NCBI RefSeq assembly: GCF_033958435.1
Contig: NC_134152.1
Location: 9,782,001 to 9,846,000, forward strand
DNA: 64,000 nt
Direction: 5' to 3'
DNA from: Carettochelys insculpta
Taxonomy: Eukaryota; Chordata; Testudines; Carettochelyidae
A program made the position numbers and the translations under genes. Every line of letters starts with the position of its first letter. Positions within the stretch are counted from its first letter, which is position 1. The notes under the pieces were generated by a model. The model saw only the letters and a program-made list of their open reading frames with translations. It ran no database searches and was not told the origin of the DNA. Shown here piece by piece: positions 34,036 through 45,166 of the stretch.

Positions 34036-35741
34036 AAATCATTAGCATTGTTCAAAAACATTAATTTTCCTTTAAACATACTGTCATTCCACAAGACAAT
34101 GAAACTTGAAAACCGTAAGTCATTTGTTTACACTTGTAGAGAATGGATGTCCTGTAGATTAATGTATTTGATGGGATGTCAGCCCATTCTGGGATGAATG
34201 GGCTGATTTATTTATGACAGAACTACTTTAAAGCATGAATTTGTTTAGCTAAGAACAGTCTTCAGGTGGTAGCTACTTTCACTTACTTTCACTAAAAAAA
34301 AAACAAAAAAACCATCACTAGAATGCCAGACCAAGACTAGCAGACAAAAGAAACAAAGAACAGGATTTTGGACATGCTTGATTGCAAAAGCATATTAACT
34401 GCATGGAATTGTGAAAGTGAGAGGAATCACTCAGTCCCCCACACAATTATAACCGTGTGGTGTTGATTTTGTGGGCTTCTGAATTGTTCTCCTTGTTTAT
34501 TAATTTGTACCACAGAAGAACACTTTTGAATAACGATATACTAATTTCTTTCTGTTTAAGTAGGTATGAGTAGTTAAAAGAGAGAGCAGCCTACATGTAA
34601 TAGCTTCTTATGAGATTGCACACCCATTAACATGCAGTGGAATCCAACAGATCAATAGTTAAATACCATTAAAACAGTTTTAAGAAAAAAAATCATAATT
34701 GACTTTGCCATATGTCTCATTTTCGTACGACACTATCTACAGAGTGAAACACAATCACCATTCATAGAGAAGCTAATTATCCACTGTCAGTTAAGTCCTC
34801 AATAATTGATCTGTTGGCAGCTGGTAATAACTCCCAAACCCCATTGCAAATTGCATTCAAACAAATGTTTATCCACTGGAGAATTATTGGAATACAAAGC
34901 TTCATAGGTTCAGCAAACTCTAGTATTAGCAACAATTGTCTTCTCTGAATTCTGTGTGCTTTTCCTTCAGCGTTTTTTCCCCAATTCATGATTTTATTTC
35001 CTGAGGCTAATAGAGCTTTGCAAAATGTCTGCAACCAAACCTGAAATGATAGGGAAAAGTAGATCTGGGTGTTTCTGTGAACAGGAATGTGAACTATACT
35101 AAGTTTTGATATAATCAGAGACAAGATGGATTTGTCTTCAAAATATGATACAAGTTGCCTTTCAGTATATTGTCATGTGAATTTTGTCAGTGTGAATTGC
35201 TTTTCACTTTGAGTTTGTTTAAATCTGAAACAAAAACCCAAAGCTTTTGTATGCGAACAACAGACACAACTGCACACCAAGTAAAACATTGGCACAAACC
35301 CCAGGATGTGAAATTGCATATTTCCAAGGCATACCCCGTGCATGTATGTTGTCCTAATCAAACTCTTAGATTTCCTTTTGGCAATCCTGCATGACTTCCC
35401 CAGATTATAATGTGTGTTGTTTAGAATTTAAATCAGCTCCCTTCATATTTCGAGGTGCTGATGTATTTAATCCACTTAAAGTCCTGTTTTTGAACATAGA
35501 ATGTACACATTCTTTTGTCAAGTACATTCAAAGTTAAAATATGGTATAGCCAGTCATGACATGGTCAGGAGTGCTTGTTGTTTTTGAAGTTACAGAATAA
35601 GATGGCTACCCCTTTGAGACCTTTCAGCAAGATGAAGATACTATACATAGGTATGTGTGAAAAAGTCAACAGAACTACTGTTTTTTGAAGGTAAGAAATT
35701 GTTTCTCTGAAAATACCTTACGAAGAAGGAAAAATCATGTC
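34036..35741. other. AT-rich DNA without recognisable gene
   Basis: No coding signal. A GATGGCTACCCCTTTGAGAC phrase near 35600 resembles the tail of Penelope-linked repeats. Confidence 0.45.
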
Positions 35742-36103
35742 GGAGGTGTCTACACGAGCCGCCTCCTTTTGGAAGGGGCACACTAATGAGGGAGTTTAGA
35801 AAATGCTAATTAGGTGCTGCTATGAATATGTAGTGCCTTATTAGCTTAATGGTGGCCGCGGCGATTCAAAAGTGCCCCTGGGGGCCTTTCAAAAGGACCC
35901 CTCCGGTCTTCAAAAGCACCTTCTTCCAAACTGGGGTTAGGAAGAAGGGGCTTTCAAAGACTAGGGGGGCCTTTCAAAAGACCCCTAGCTACAGCTACAC
36001 AGGCAGCACATGATTCAAAAGCAGCACCTCATTAGCATCTTCCAAACTCCCTCATTAGCATGCCCCTTCCAAAAGGAGGGGGCTCATGTTAGAGACCCCC
36101 ACT
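35742..36103. repeat. palindrome-like MITE
   Basis: Left GGAGGTGTCTACACGAGCC and right complement of GGGTCTCTAACATGAGCCC. The adjoining CCTCCTTTTGGAAGG is mirrored at 36064-36080. Same internal plan (CTAATGAGGGAGTTTA mirrored by AACTCCCTCATTAG) as 23848-24276. Borders and duplication unclear. Confidence 0.65.
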
Positions 36104-36419
36104 AGCTTGAAGGCATAAAGTTATGTCAGTATTAAATATGTGGAAAAGGTAAAAGATGACTATAAATTCCATACAGTTTTATGAGAGACCAAAACAGTAG
36201 GGAAACATCTCTTATTGTATTAATTTCTGCTGGTGAAAGAGAAGTTCTTGAGCTTACACAGAGCTCTTCATGTCACATTTTAAATGTACAAGTGAATATG
36301 TGAGTTTAGCAACCAGTGGCTCTTAGTTTCAGGCAGCTAGTGGTACTCCTCAGGGTCTAGTTAATTTTCTTCTTGTGTACAAGTGACATTTCTAGTCAAT
36401 GTTGTCATGTTTATGGGAG
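36104..36419. other. no recognisable feature
   Basis: AT-rich DNA. Confidence 0.4.
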
Positions 36420-36640
36420 GCATGTGTTTGGTGGATAGAACACGGACTGGAAAACTGTTCCAATCCTGGCTCAGATGATGACTTATGTGACCTTGAACAA
36501 GTCACTTAGGGCCCAGACCTGCAATCAGTCAGTGGCAGGATTGCCATTTATTTCAAAAAGAACAAAGTGAGTTAGACCCTTAATCTCTCTGTGCCGTGGT
36601 ATCCTCATTGCTAAAATATGTGTTAATACATCCCAAAGGA
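36420..36640 (+). repeat. MIR with a small insertion
   Basis: TGTGACCTTGAACAAGTCAC and then CTTAATCTCTCTGTGCCGTG and ATCCTCATTGCTAAAAT follow the MIR consensus order. A roughly 70-base block (about 36510-36580, GGGCCCAGACCTGCAATCAG to AGTTAGACCC) separates the two halves and looks like a tiny TIR element. Confidence 0.65.
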
Positions 36641-37335
36641 GCACTGAAGTTGAGTTAATTAATGTTTACCAAATGTGTGAATACCCTTGGATTGAAACTA
36701 TAACCACATATCTCTCTCCCTGCGTACTCCCCTCACAGTAGTATCTTTACAAGAGAGAACAATAAATGCTGCTAGTGACTTCACTTCTCTTAAACATGCA
36801 GATTTTTCAGTTTTCTGGCCAGTGGCTTCATTGTTGTATAACTGCAAGGCAGAATCAATAGGCAGTGCTTCTGTCCTTTCTTTGATTTGCCTCCATCTTC
36901 ACTAATGCCAGCTCCGTGTATTTTTTTTCATTTTTCTTTTCATCCTGTAGCATAACAAAACATTACTTAATAACAGCATAGTCTTTTGTTTGCTTCCTCT
37001 TTCTTTCTCACATAGCACAAACAATGTGCAGCCATCTATCAGCGCCGTAATGTTTTTTCGAGGTGTGAGAAGCTGTTTAGTAGATCTCTGCCGTAGCTAC
37101 CGAACCATACCATGAACTCCAGGGGTGGGGGGTGAAGAAACTTTCATTTGTTAGACTCAAAGACAGCATCAAACAGACAAATAATCCCTCTTAAACAAAA
37201 GTGCTAGGGAAACCATACAAGACATCGAGCTAAGCAGTCCTATGAAGAGATGAATTTGTTTTTCTGTGAAATTTTTTGTCAGGAACATTGAAAAGATATT
37301 TGTTCATCAGAATGTACATCTATACAGTGTTGTCT
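36641..37335. other. no gene recognised
   Basis: AT-rich sequence with no ORF. Confidence 0.4.
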
Positions 37336-37575
37336 ATGGCTGCATCTACATTAGCAAGTCTTTTTTTAAAAAAAAAAAAGGGGGGGGGCCTTTTCTGAAA
37401 GAACTCATGGGGCATCTACACAGAAAATGTGTTCTTTCGATCTGAAATCGAAAGAATTCAGAACTTGTTTTGGTGGCCCTCTTCCTCTCCCAGATGAGGA
37501 AGAGCACCTTTTTCAGGAAGATTTCTTTTTGGCAAAAAACATGTAGACGCCCAAGTGTCCCTTTTTTCCAAAGAG
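37336..37575. repeat. partial MITE of the CTTTCGAAAG family
   Basis: Starts GGCTGCATCTACATTAGCAA, matching the left tip of 42751-43182. The interior shares GGCATCTACACAGAAAATG, TTCTTTCGAT and ATGTAGACGCCC. The right end is missing. Confidence 0.55.
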
Positions 37576-37732
37576 CAGTCCTCGAAAGGTGCCTGAAAGT
37601 AGAGGAATAAGTGTAAAAGCCATGCTCTAAAATAGCTGGATCTTATTACATGCATTACGTGAAACATTGAAGTCAGATTACCTTCCTGACACTATGTATA
37701 GGAGCCTTTTATACTTATAGTTACAGGTTGAA

Positions 37733-38024
37733 TCTCTGTCACCTGGCACCGTTGAAATCTCACTCGTGCCAGACAAGAGAATTTGTCTAGCCATTTACCA
37801 AAACATTCACTGCTTTCTGGGCTGTTAGAAGACATTTGGGGTAAATTACAGCTAAATAACAAAACAGAACACTGAGAGCCAGGACTGGTGACTGTAATCA
37901 AACTTTATGGGCTCGTAGGAAACTTAGCCGTGCTCATGATAAGTGGCTGTCCAGCTAAATAAAATCATGCTGGATTCTGGATATTGCCAGAGGATGGAGT
38001 TCTGGATTAGAAAGGTTCAACCTG
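37733..38024. repeat. CAGGTTGAATCTC-ended MITE, intact ends
   Basis: Left CAGGTTGAATCTCTGTCACC and right complement of CAGGTTGAACCTTTCTAATC form clear TIRs. The interior (ATAAAGTTTGATTACAGTC complement, ATGATAAGTGGC) matches 12103-12415. Non-coding; superfamily unknown. Confidence 0.7.
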
Positions 38025-39399
38025 CATTTGGTCCCAGCAAACCTGATTGTCAAAATGCTCTTTTTGACCATCTGTTTCAAATTTTTATATCGGAATTTTG
38101 TTAGGTATAAAAATGAGAGGAACTTAAAACTCCAACTCTGATGCACAGTTTCACTTCAATTGGCTTCAGTGTTTCATATCCACTTTTAGATTTGAATTAA
38201 CAATGACAACAGAAAGGTTAGTTTTGCCTGATTGTGGGAAGAAAGAAGCCCAAGATAAAACAACAAAATTGTCCGTGATCCTCTCCCAAAATCATAAATT
38301 TTCCCCTGACTCCTAGAAAAGGGCCATGTTTTCCTTAAATTTTGGTTTATATTTGGTCAAATTTTAACTCAGCTTTGGTGACCTTAGCTCAAGCTTTGGG
38401 ATTGTAAGGAAACCTTGAAGCTGGAAAGTTTTGCCTACTTTCATGCTTTGATTATGAAAATGTTGTAATAAAAGTTTTACAGATGGCCTTTTTGAAGAAT
38501 TATTGAATTTATATATGTGCAAATAATGTTTCTGTTTCTGTAAATGTTGAAACTCATAGGCATTCTAAAAGCAAACAAATTAATGCATGATTTGTTGTCA
38601 TGTACACCAATGGAAATGTTGGGTTTATTATTTTCCCTATAATTACAATGTTATATGATCAAATATTTTCCTCATACTTTCAGTTTTTGTTTCCATGTCT
38701 GGTTTTTGTTTGGGAGATAGCTGTATGCTCTGCATCTGAGTGGCTGTAAGATTTATCATGTGTCTTCCGTCCATTGACCCCTGTACCACCACAGTTACTT
38801 AGTGTCACTGTAAAACACTTCACACAATAAATCTTGAAGGAGGCTGGAAATGTAAAATTAGAATAAAGACTTGTAGTACTATACCATACTTGTGGGGGGG
38901 GAGCATATTCTTTTCTTTGCAGAACTTCTCCCCACCTCCTCCAAAATAGCGACTGAGCCTCAGTCTCTTGAAACAATAGTGCTGCTGAATGTTAGGTATC
39001 TGGAAATATATATCCTCGGTAGGGGTAGGTGAGCCATGTTGGGTACAGGAAATACTATCTTTTGCCTGCTCTTCAAACTAAGCCCAAACCTTGAAGATTT
39101 GGCTTGAGCCAAGCAAATTTCTGCTGCCTCCTTGGCTTCCAAATACTTGCCCACTGCAATCTCATCTCCAGTCTGACTATCTGTGGCCACCAGTTAGTCT
39201 TTCTAACTATATTGAGAGTTACATGGACAAGGAGAGTCTGTATTGGGATCTGTAGGATCTGTTGCATTTTAGGGACTACAAATTAAGGAATCCACTGATA
39301 ATTGGTGAAGCTGGCGCTTGTTGCAAGTTATGCTACCAAAATATTTCTACAAAATAGCCTGGAAGAAATGGCAGGGTATGTTTAGCTCAACTACTACAT
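38025..39399. other. no gene recognised
   Basis: AT-rich, with short open frames only. Confidence 0.4.
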
Positions 39400-40265
39400 A
39401 TATTTTTCTACTGTGATAGAGAGTTGCCAGATATATGGGAAAAAGCTTTCAATTACTTGGGTAAGGGGGTAGAGAGAGTATAAAATCTGCACATGACATC
39501 ACTCTGGGATGGATTATAAGTACTTTGGAGAAGAGGGAGGTATACTTCCAAAGGTACTTGATAGAAGAGAGAAATGGCCTGAAATCAACAAGGGGAGATT
39601 CCATTAAGATGCGTACACTTTAGAAGGAGAAAACAAATTCACAGATACCACAAAATGGTGAATAAGTGGCAAGGTGGTAGTACTGCAGAAAAGGAACTGG
39701 GGGGCATTGTGGATCACAGATTGTATATGAGCCAGGAACTTGATGCAGTTGCAAAAAAGGCTAATACTCTGTGATGTAATAACAGGACAGTTGAATGTGA
39801 GAGATAGGAGGTAATTGTTTTGCCCTACCCAGCATTTCTGAAATCTCAGCTGGAGTACTGATTCCAGTTTTGGGCACCACACTTTAAGAAAGATGGGGAG
39901 AAACTTGAGAAAGTCCAGTGGAAAGCAACAAAAAATTATTGGAAAGCCTGACTTGTGAAGAAAGATTTTAAAAATCCTAGGTATATTTAATTTTGAGTAA
40001 AGAAATCTGGGGGCAAGGGGTAACCTAATAAGCCTTCAGCTATGTTAAGTGATGCTATAAAATGATCAGTTATTCTCCATGGCCACAGAAGGTAGGACAA
40101 GAAGAAGTGTATTCAATTTACAGCAGTGAAGATTTAGGTTAGATATTAAGCTAAACTTTCTAACTGTAATAGGTTACCAAGAAAGGCTGGGGAATCTCTG
40201 CCATAGATGGATTTTTGCTTTGTTTTTAAGAGCAGCTTAGGGAAACACCTGTTGTGGAAGGTCTA
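39400..40265 (+). mobile_element. old CR1 3' portion
   Basis: Diverged relics follow CR1 order: CAGCTGGAGTACTGATTCCA, GTTTTGGGCACCACACTTTA, AAAGTCCAGTGGAAAGCAAC and AAGGCTGGGGAATCTCTGCC. No open frame survives. Much older than the CR1 at 29 kb. Confidence 0.65.
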
Positions 40266-40314
40266 TGTGTACTTCAGCCTGCCTCAGCTCAGGGGACTCT
40301 ACCTTCTGAGTCAC

Positions 40315-40771
40315 TGTCATGGAGTGTGGGAGGTCATGGGGCCCTGAACCCCGCCACAGTCAGATGTAACTCTCATTTAGCAGGTAAAACAGAAGGTTTA
40401 TTAGCATAGAACAGAAGCCATAGGTGTTCAGTATAACCCATCTTGAGGAGTGGGGGCCCAGAGAGGGTCCTGGCCCTCCTTCCTCCCTGCTAAGTCTGCT
40501 GGGACTTCCCAGCTCCACTGCTCATTTCCGATTCAAATCAGCCAGGTCCCTTTTTCCTCTTTTGTCCTGGTTCAAGGAGAAAAAGGTGTCACCAGATGGT
40601 AAGAGCAGGGAAGCCCATTGCCTAGATGGGAGAAGTCATCACACCAAAAACTTACATCACCAACTATGCACTGATGTTGTGCCTAGGGAAACTGAGGCAC
40701 ACAACTGAGGTTACCACCGGACATTTCAACCTAAGCAAGGGAAAAATCCTCACACACCCCACTTTGTTACA
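40315..40771 (-). mobile_element. 457-bp solo LTR
   Basis: Starts TGTCATGGAGTG and ends CACTTTGTTACA, giving TG..CA tips. Flanking GTCAC (40310-40314) and ATCAC (40772-40776) fit a 5-bp duplication with one change. The polyadenylation signal AATAAA on the minus strand (plus TTTATT near 40399) sets the orientation. No internal retroviral sequence adjoins it, so it looks like a recombined solo LTR. Confidence 0.65.
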
Positions 40772-40776
40772 ATCAC

Positions 40777-41697
40777 CTTTCAATTCTCTGTTTCTATGAT
40801 CCATTGAGTTTACATAAAAGTAGTGAAAAATAGTCACTTTGCCATAGATGGAAGCCTACAAGAAAGGTTTGCACATATAAAACTTGGTTGGCCTATCAGT
40901 TGCCATACCCAGATACCTAAATCATTATATATAGACAGGTGCATGTCTTTTCCTTACAGGAAGGACTATACTCCAGGAAATAACTGTAAAATAAACAAAA
41001 ACAAAATTACTCCCCCTCTTCACTCCCCCCCCCCCCGCAGACAAGCAAGTGATATCCCACACTATATTAGTAGCACTGTCACCTCATTGAGGGATGAAAG
41101 GTATCAATTACAGTCTGCACTAAGGTGACTTCTCAGATGCTAGGGTCAAATCCTTATTTGTCTAACCCTTGTTAGAGTTGACCGGAAGATGGCAACTCCA
41201 TTTCTTGGCAACTCAAAGTTTCAGAAGTACTATTTGTTTCACACTGGAACAAACAAAACTCTCTGAATGTTTTTTCTAGAGCAATTTTTGTGCATGCACC
41301 ATGCAGGAAGGGTCCTGGGTTGTGGAAGATACAGTCTCAAATCTGAGGCTTGGTTTACAACTTACACAGACTTGTGCTGTATTCATTGCATCTTCAGTGC
41401 CTGCCTTCCAGTAGCTGATCTGTATGTTGCTGTAAAAAATGAAAAATTTAATGCACTTTTAGTCATGCCTAGAATGATGGTCCCACCCCAGGCATGTGAT
41501 TACTATGCTCAACTGGAAATTTGGTTCAGTCCAAATCCCTGCATTGCCTGACTTAGAGCAGAGTTTTTCATTCTTCTAGAACAAGCAGAGGAGCAGGGAC
41601 TTAAGTGTGGGTCTCCCCCATTCCCAGTCAGTGTCTCAGCCACAGCTACAGAGGATGGATAAGAGCCTGTCTTTTTCCAAATCCACCCTATCCACAC
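40777..41697. other. no gene recognised
   Basis: AT-rich, with a C-tract near 41026-41037. Confidence 0.4.
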
Positions 41698-41892
41698 CAG
41701 CGTTCCCTGTAAGCTGAGCACTGGGGTGGTCACCCCAGAGAGATTCAGTTGCCACTTTGCTCATTAGCAGAGTGCCCACAGTCACCCACATTGTTTCTAT
41801 TGGTGGTTCACATCCACACATGCCTTGGTGCACATGTCAAAATGTATTCTGTCCAAGGCTGGAAAAAATCACAGGGTGCCCTACTCCACACC

Positions 41893-41927
<35 letters not shown>

Positions 41928-41934
41928 GTGTTGA
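41698..41934. repeat. possible hAT-like MITE fragment ending in an A-tract
   Basis: CAGCGTTCCCTGTAAGCTGA resembles a CAGTGTTCCCTCTAA tip seen in sauropsid repeats. It runs to a 27-base A-tract (41898-41924). The right end is not found. Confidence 0.35.
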
Positions 41935-41941
41935 GACATCT

Positions 41942-41962
41942 ACACACACACACACACACACA
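41942..41962. repeat. CA microsatellite
   Basis: Ten or so CA units following the A-tract. Confidence 0.9.
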
Positions 41963-42134
41963 ATGCCTTCCAAAGTACTATGTATTTCAGCACAAATTCA
42001 TTTAATTAAAAATGTTCTGACCAGTTGTGGTCTTTATGAACTAAATGGTCTTTGGTAGCTGAGACAAATGGACATGATCATATTTTTATTTTCTTTTTAA
42101 CATGTTTTTCTCTCTATTTGTCATTTCACTCTTA

Positions 42135-42561
42135 GACTATGTCTACACTAGAGGGTTTTATTGCCAAAACCCCCAGAGAATCCACATTCCCAAGGCTTTC
42201 TATCAATAGTAAATCGACAAAATGTAACACTTTTTTGTCGACAGTGTTCTGCTGCTCCCCATGAGGCATAATGCTTGTATTGACAGAGATTTGTTGACAG
42301 AAAACCAGTCTGGGCATTCCGGGGGAACCCTCTGTTGACAGACAAGGCTTCCCGGACATTGAGCAACCCTGTTTGCTGTGCTTCTGGTTGGCCATTTTGT
42401 TGAAAGAGTGGCTGGGTAGTCCAACCGTGCTCTGTCAACAGAAGGGATCGCTCTTTTGATCTGCTTTGCATTCTGGCTGTAATCTCTCAACAGAAGTTTT
42501 GTCGGAACGTATCTTCTGACAATAACTTCTGATGACAGATCACTCTAGTGTAGATACAGCT
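42135..42561. repeat. 427-bp MITE (GTCAACA family)
   Basis: Ends GACTATGTCTACACTAGAG and the complement of AGCTGTATCTACACTAG. Left flank TTA (42132-42134), right flank TTT (42562-42564). Interior TTTTGTCGACAG and CCTCTGTTGACAGACAAGGC match 19738-20149. It directly abuts the next element. Confidence 0.75.
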
Positions 42562-42564
42562 TTT

Positions 42565-43416
42565 GGATATGTCTAAATAGCCGCCTTATTTTGAAATAAG
42601 ATACTCCAGAAGAGCTATTTCAGAATAGCTTATTACCAAATAACACTGCTACAAACAAAAAGTATATTTTGAAATAGCACTCAACTATTTTGAAATATAG
42701 TGTTTATGCACACATGCAGCCTATTTTGAAATAGAGGCATTGGACACACTGTCTGTGTCTACACTAGCAAGTCCTTTGGAAAGGTTTTTCGGAAGAAGGG
42801 GGCTCTTTCGAAAGAGCCCATAGAGTGTCTACACACAAAAAGCATTTTTTGAAAGTAAATTGAAATAATGTCATGCTTCTTTCAAAATCACTTTTCCTTT
42901 ACTGTTTCAGGAAGTGCACCCCCTTTTGAAAGCTTCTTTTGAAAGAAAACGTGTGTAGATGGTCCACAGGGACCTTCTTTCGAAAGAACAGTCTTCATTT
43001 ATGATCTCTGGCCTGTTCTTTCGAAAGAGCGGGGGACTGTGTGGATGCTCTGTTTTGCAAAAGCAGATCACTCTCTTGATCCACTTTTTTGTGTGTGGAT
43101 GCTTTGTTTCAAAAGAAGCTCTTTCAGAAGAGATCTTCCGGAAGAGTTTCTTTTGAAAGCTCTCTCTAGTGCAGATGTAGCCACTATGGTTTATTTCAAA
43201 ACAGGCTCTATTCCCTGTTTTAACAGCACCTATTTTGAAATACCTATTTAGAAATAGGTGCTATTCCTCGTACAATGAGGTTTACTGATTATTGAAATAA
43301 GCCAATTGCTCTTTCAAAACTATTTCAAAATAGCAGTTGCATTGTGTGTATGTTAGGATAATTATTTCAAAATAATGGTTGTTATTTCAAAATAACTTTC
43401 CTTCGTAGACCTACCC
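42565..43416. repeat. outer TTTTGAAA-rich MITE
   Basis: Left GGATATGTCTAAATAGCC and right complement of GGGTAGGTCTACGAAGG. Flanks TTT (42562-42564) and TTA (43417-43419). Split by a nested 432-bp element. Family mates at 10155-10891 and 54092-54206. Confidence 0.7.
42751..43182. repeat. nested 432-bp MITE with ACT duplication
   Basis: Ends GTCTGTGTCTACACTAGCAA and the complement of GGCTACATCTGCACTAG, flanked by ACT on both sides (42748-42750, 43183-43185). Interior contains CTTTCGAAAGAG motifs. Removal restores continuity of the outer element. Confidence 0.82.
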
Positions 43417-43419
43417 TTA

Positions 43420-43886
43420 GTGTATATGATTTTGGTTTGCTGCAAGTGTGTCCATGAGTTGCACTGTACTCATAAAATGTGTCTTCCCCAGCAAAAAGCT
43501 TCAAGTGATAAGTTAAAAGGAGTTTCTTGTTCCTCACATTGCTGGATCAGCTCCACTTCCAAGAGACAAATTGCATTGTTTTCTGCTTCTGACATTCCCC
43601 TAATCATCAGCTCTAAAGAAGAATGTGGAATTAGTTTAATTTTTGATTATGCATAACACAGAAAGAAGACAAGTCAATATTTGACATGTTGTGTTGTACT
43701 TGGAGGGCTGAAAGAACCCTAACTTGATTTAACTGGTGAAGTGAGCGATGTTCTTAAATAAGAGTGAAAAGTATATGCACTAGTTGGACAGAATCTTATG
43801 TTTCCATTAGAAGAAGAATATAAAGCCATGTAATAGCTCTGGCTTCTTTGGGATGCATGATCTTATTGATCTTCCCTTTTGATCCC
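43420..43886. other. no gene recognised
   Basis: AT-rich, short open frames only. Confidence 0.4.
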
Positions 43887-43889
43887 CAT

Positions 43890-44599
43890 AGCTGCGTCTA
43901 CACGTGCACGCTACTTCGAAGTAGCGGCAGTAACTTCGAAATAGCGCCCGTCGCGGCTACACGTGTTGGGCGCTATTTCGAAGTTGAAATCGACGTTAGG
44001 CGGCGAGACGTCGAAGTCGCTAACCCCATGAGGGGATGGGAATAGCGCCCTACTTCGACGTTCAACATCGAAGTAGGGACGTGTAGACGATCCGCGTCCC
44101 GCAACATCGAAATAGCGGGGTCCGCCATGGCGGCCATCAGCTGGGGGGTTGAGAGATACTCTGTCTCCAGCCCTTGCGGGGCTCTGTGGTCACCGTGTGC
44201 AGCAGCCCTTAGCCCAGGGCTTCTGGCTGCTGCTGCTGCAGCTGGGGGTCCGTGCTGCATATATAGGGTCTGCAACTAGTTGTTGGCTCTGTGTATCTTG
44301 CACTGTTTAATGAAAGTGTGTCTGGGAGGGGCCCTTTAAGGGAGCGACTTGCTGTTGAGTCCGCCCCGTGACCCTGTCTGCAGCTGTGCCTGGCTCCCTT
44401 ATTTCGATGTGTGCTACTTTGGCGTGTAGACGTTCCCTCGCTGCGCCTATTTCGATGTTGGGCTGAGCAACGTCGAAGTTGAACATCGACGTTGCTGGCC
44501 CTGGAGGACGTGTAGACGTTATTCATCGAAATAGGCTATTTCGATGTCGCTACTTCGAAATTAGCTATTTCGATGTAGCGTGCACGTGTAGACGTAGCC
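43890..44599. mobile_element. 710-bp non-autonomous Harbinger derivative, copy 2
   Basis: Same tips and exactly the same length as 15000-15709, flanked by CAT on both sides (43887-43889 and 44600-44602). Its interior is nearly identical to copy 1 by eye. The last approximately 40 bases differ: ATTTCGATGTAGCGTGC here, ATTTCGAAGTTGGGTGC in copy 1. CpG-rich and young. Must rely on transposase supplied by another copy. Confidence 0.86.
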
Positions 44600-44602
44600 C
44601 AT

Positions 44603-44886
44603 AGGTGTTATTTTTTAGGAAAAAAAAGATTTTGTGCTCAATAAATTCAATAGCTCTCTTTAGTGTCCTAGTAGAAATGAAAACAAAATCTGACTGGGGA
44701 TTTCTCTTGTTCATAATCTAATTTGTCCTGACTCATTAGCAAATAAAGTACCACCAAGTTTTAGAGGAAACTCTCTGGATCTGTAACCATTATTCCAATA
44801 TCTATCTACATATGTAGTTCCTACAGGCACTGAGCCCTCATTGGGGTGAGTGAAGTCTTTGCTCTACAGCACTCACCTATGTGCCA
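44603..44886. other. no gene recognised
   Basis: AT-rich spacer. Confidence 0.4.
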
Positions 44887-44962
44887 GTTGGCCTTTAGCT
44901 CATGTAGTAGAGTGCAGGGCTTTAGACCCTATGCCTTAGGTTCTATTCCTGGTGCTGGCAAC
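44887..44962 (+). repeat. degenerate tRNA-like or SINE head
   Basis: An A-box-like TAGCTCATGTAGTAGAG (44896-44912) and B-box-like GGTTCTATTCC (44939-44949) are correctly spaced. The middle AGGG-CTTTAGA-CCCT folds as an anticodon arm whose anticodon would be UUA, which reads a stop codon. The acceptor stem pairs poorly. It is a tRNA-derived remnant, not a working tRNA gene. Confidence 0.55.
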
Positions 44963-45166
44963 CTGGTGATAAACACAGATCAAACTTACTTTTTCTTTGC
45001 TATGCTTTCATATTTAATGGTGCATGTAACACCTTATAAAGTGATGTCTCTCATATCTTTCTTTTTCAATTTTTAAAGTTTTGAAAATCTCTGTAAACTG
45101 TGACCTTATGTCTGTATCCTCTCTATCATATATTGGGCTACATAGTTAAAATAACATTACGTTCAG

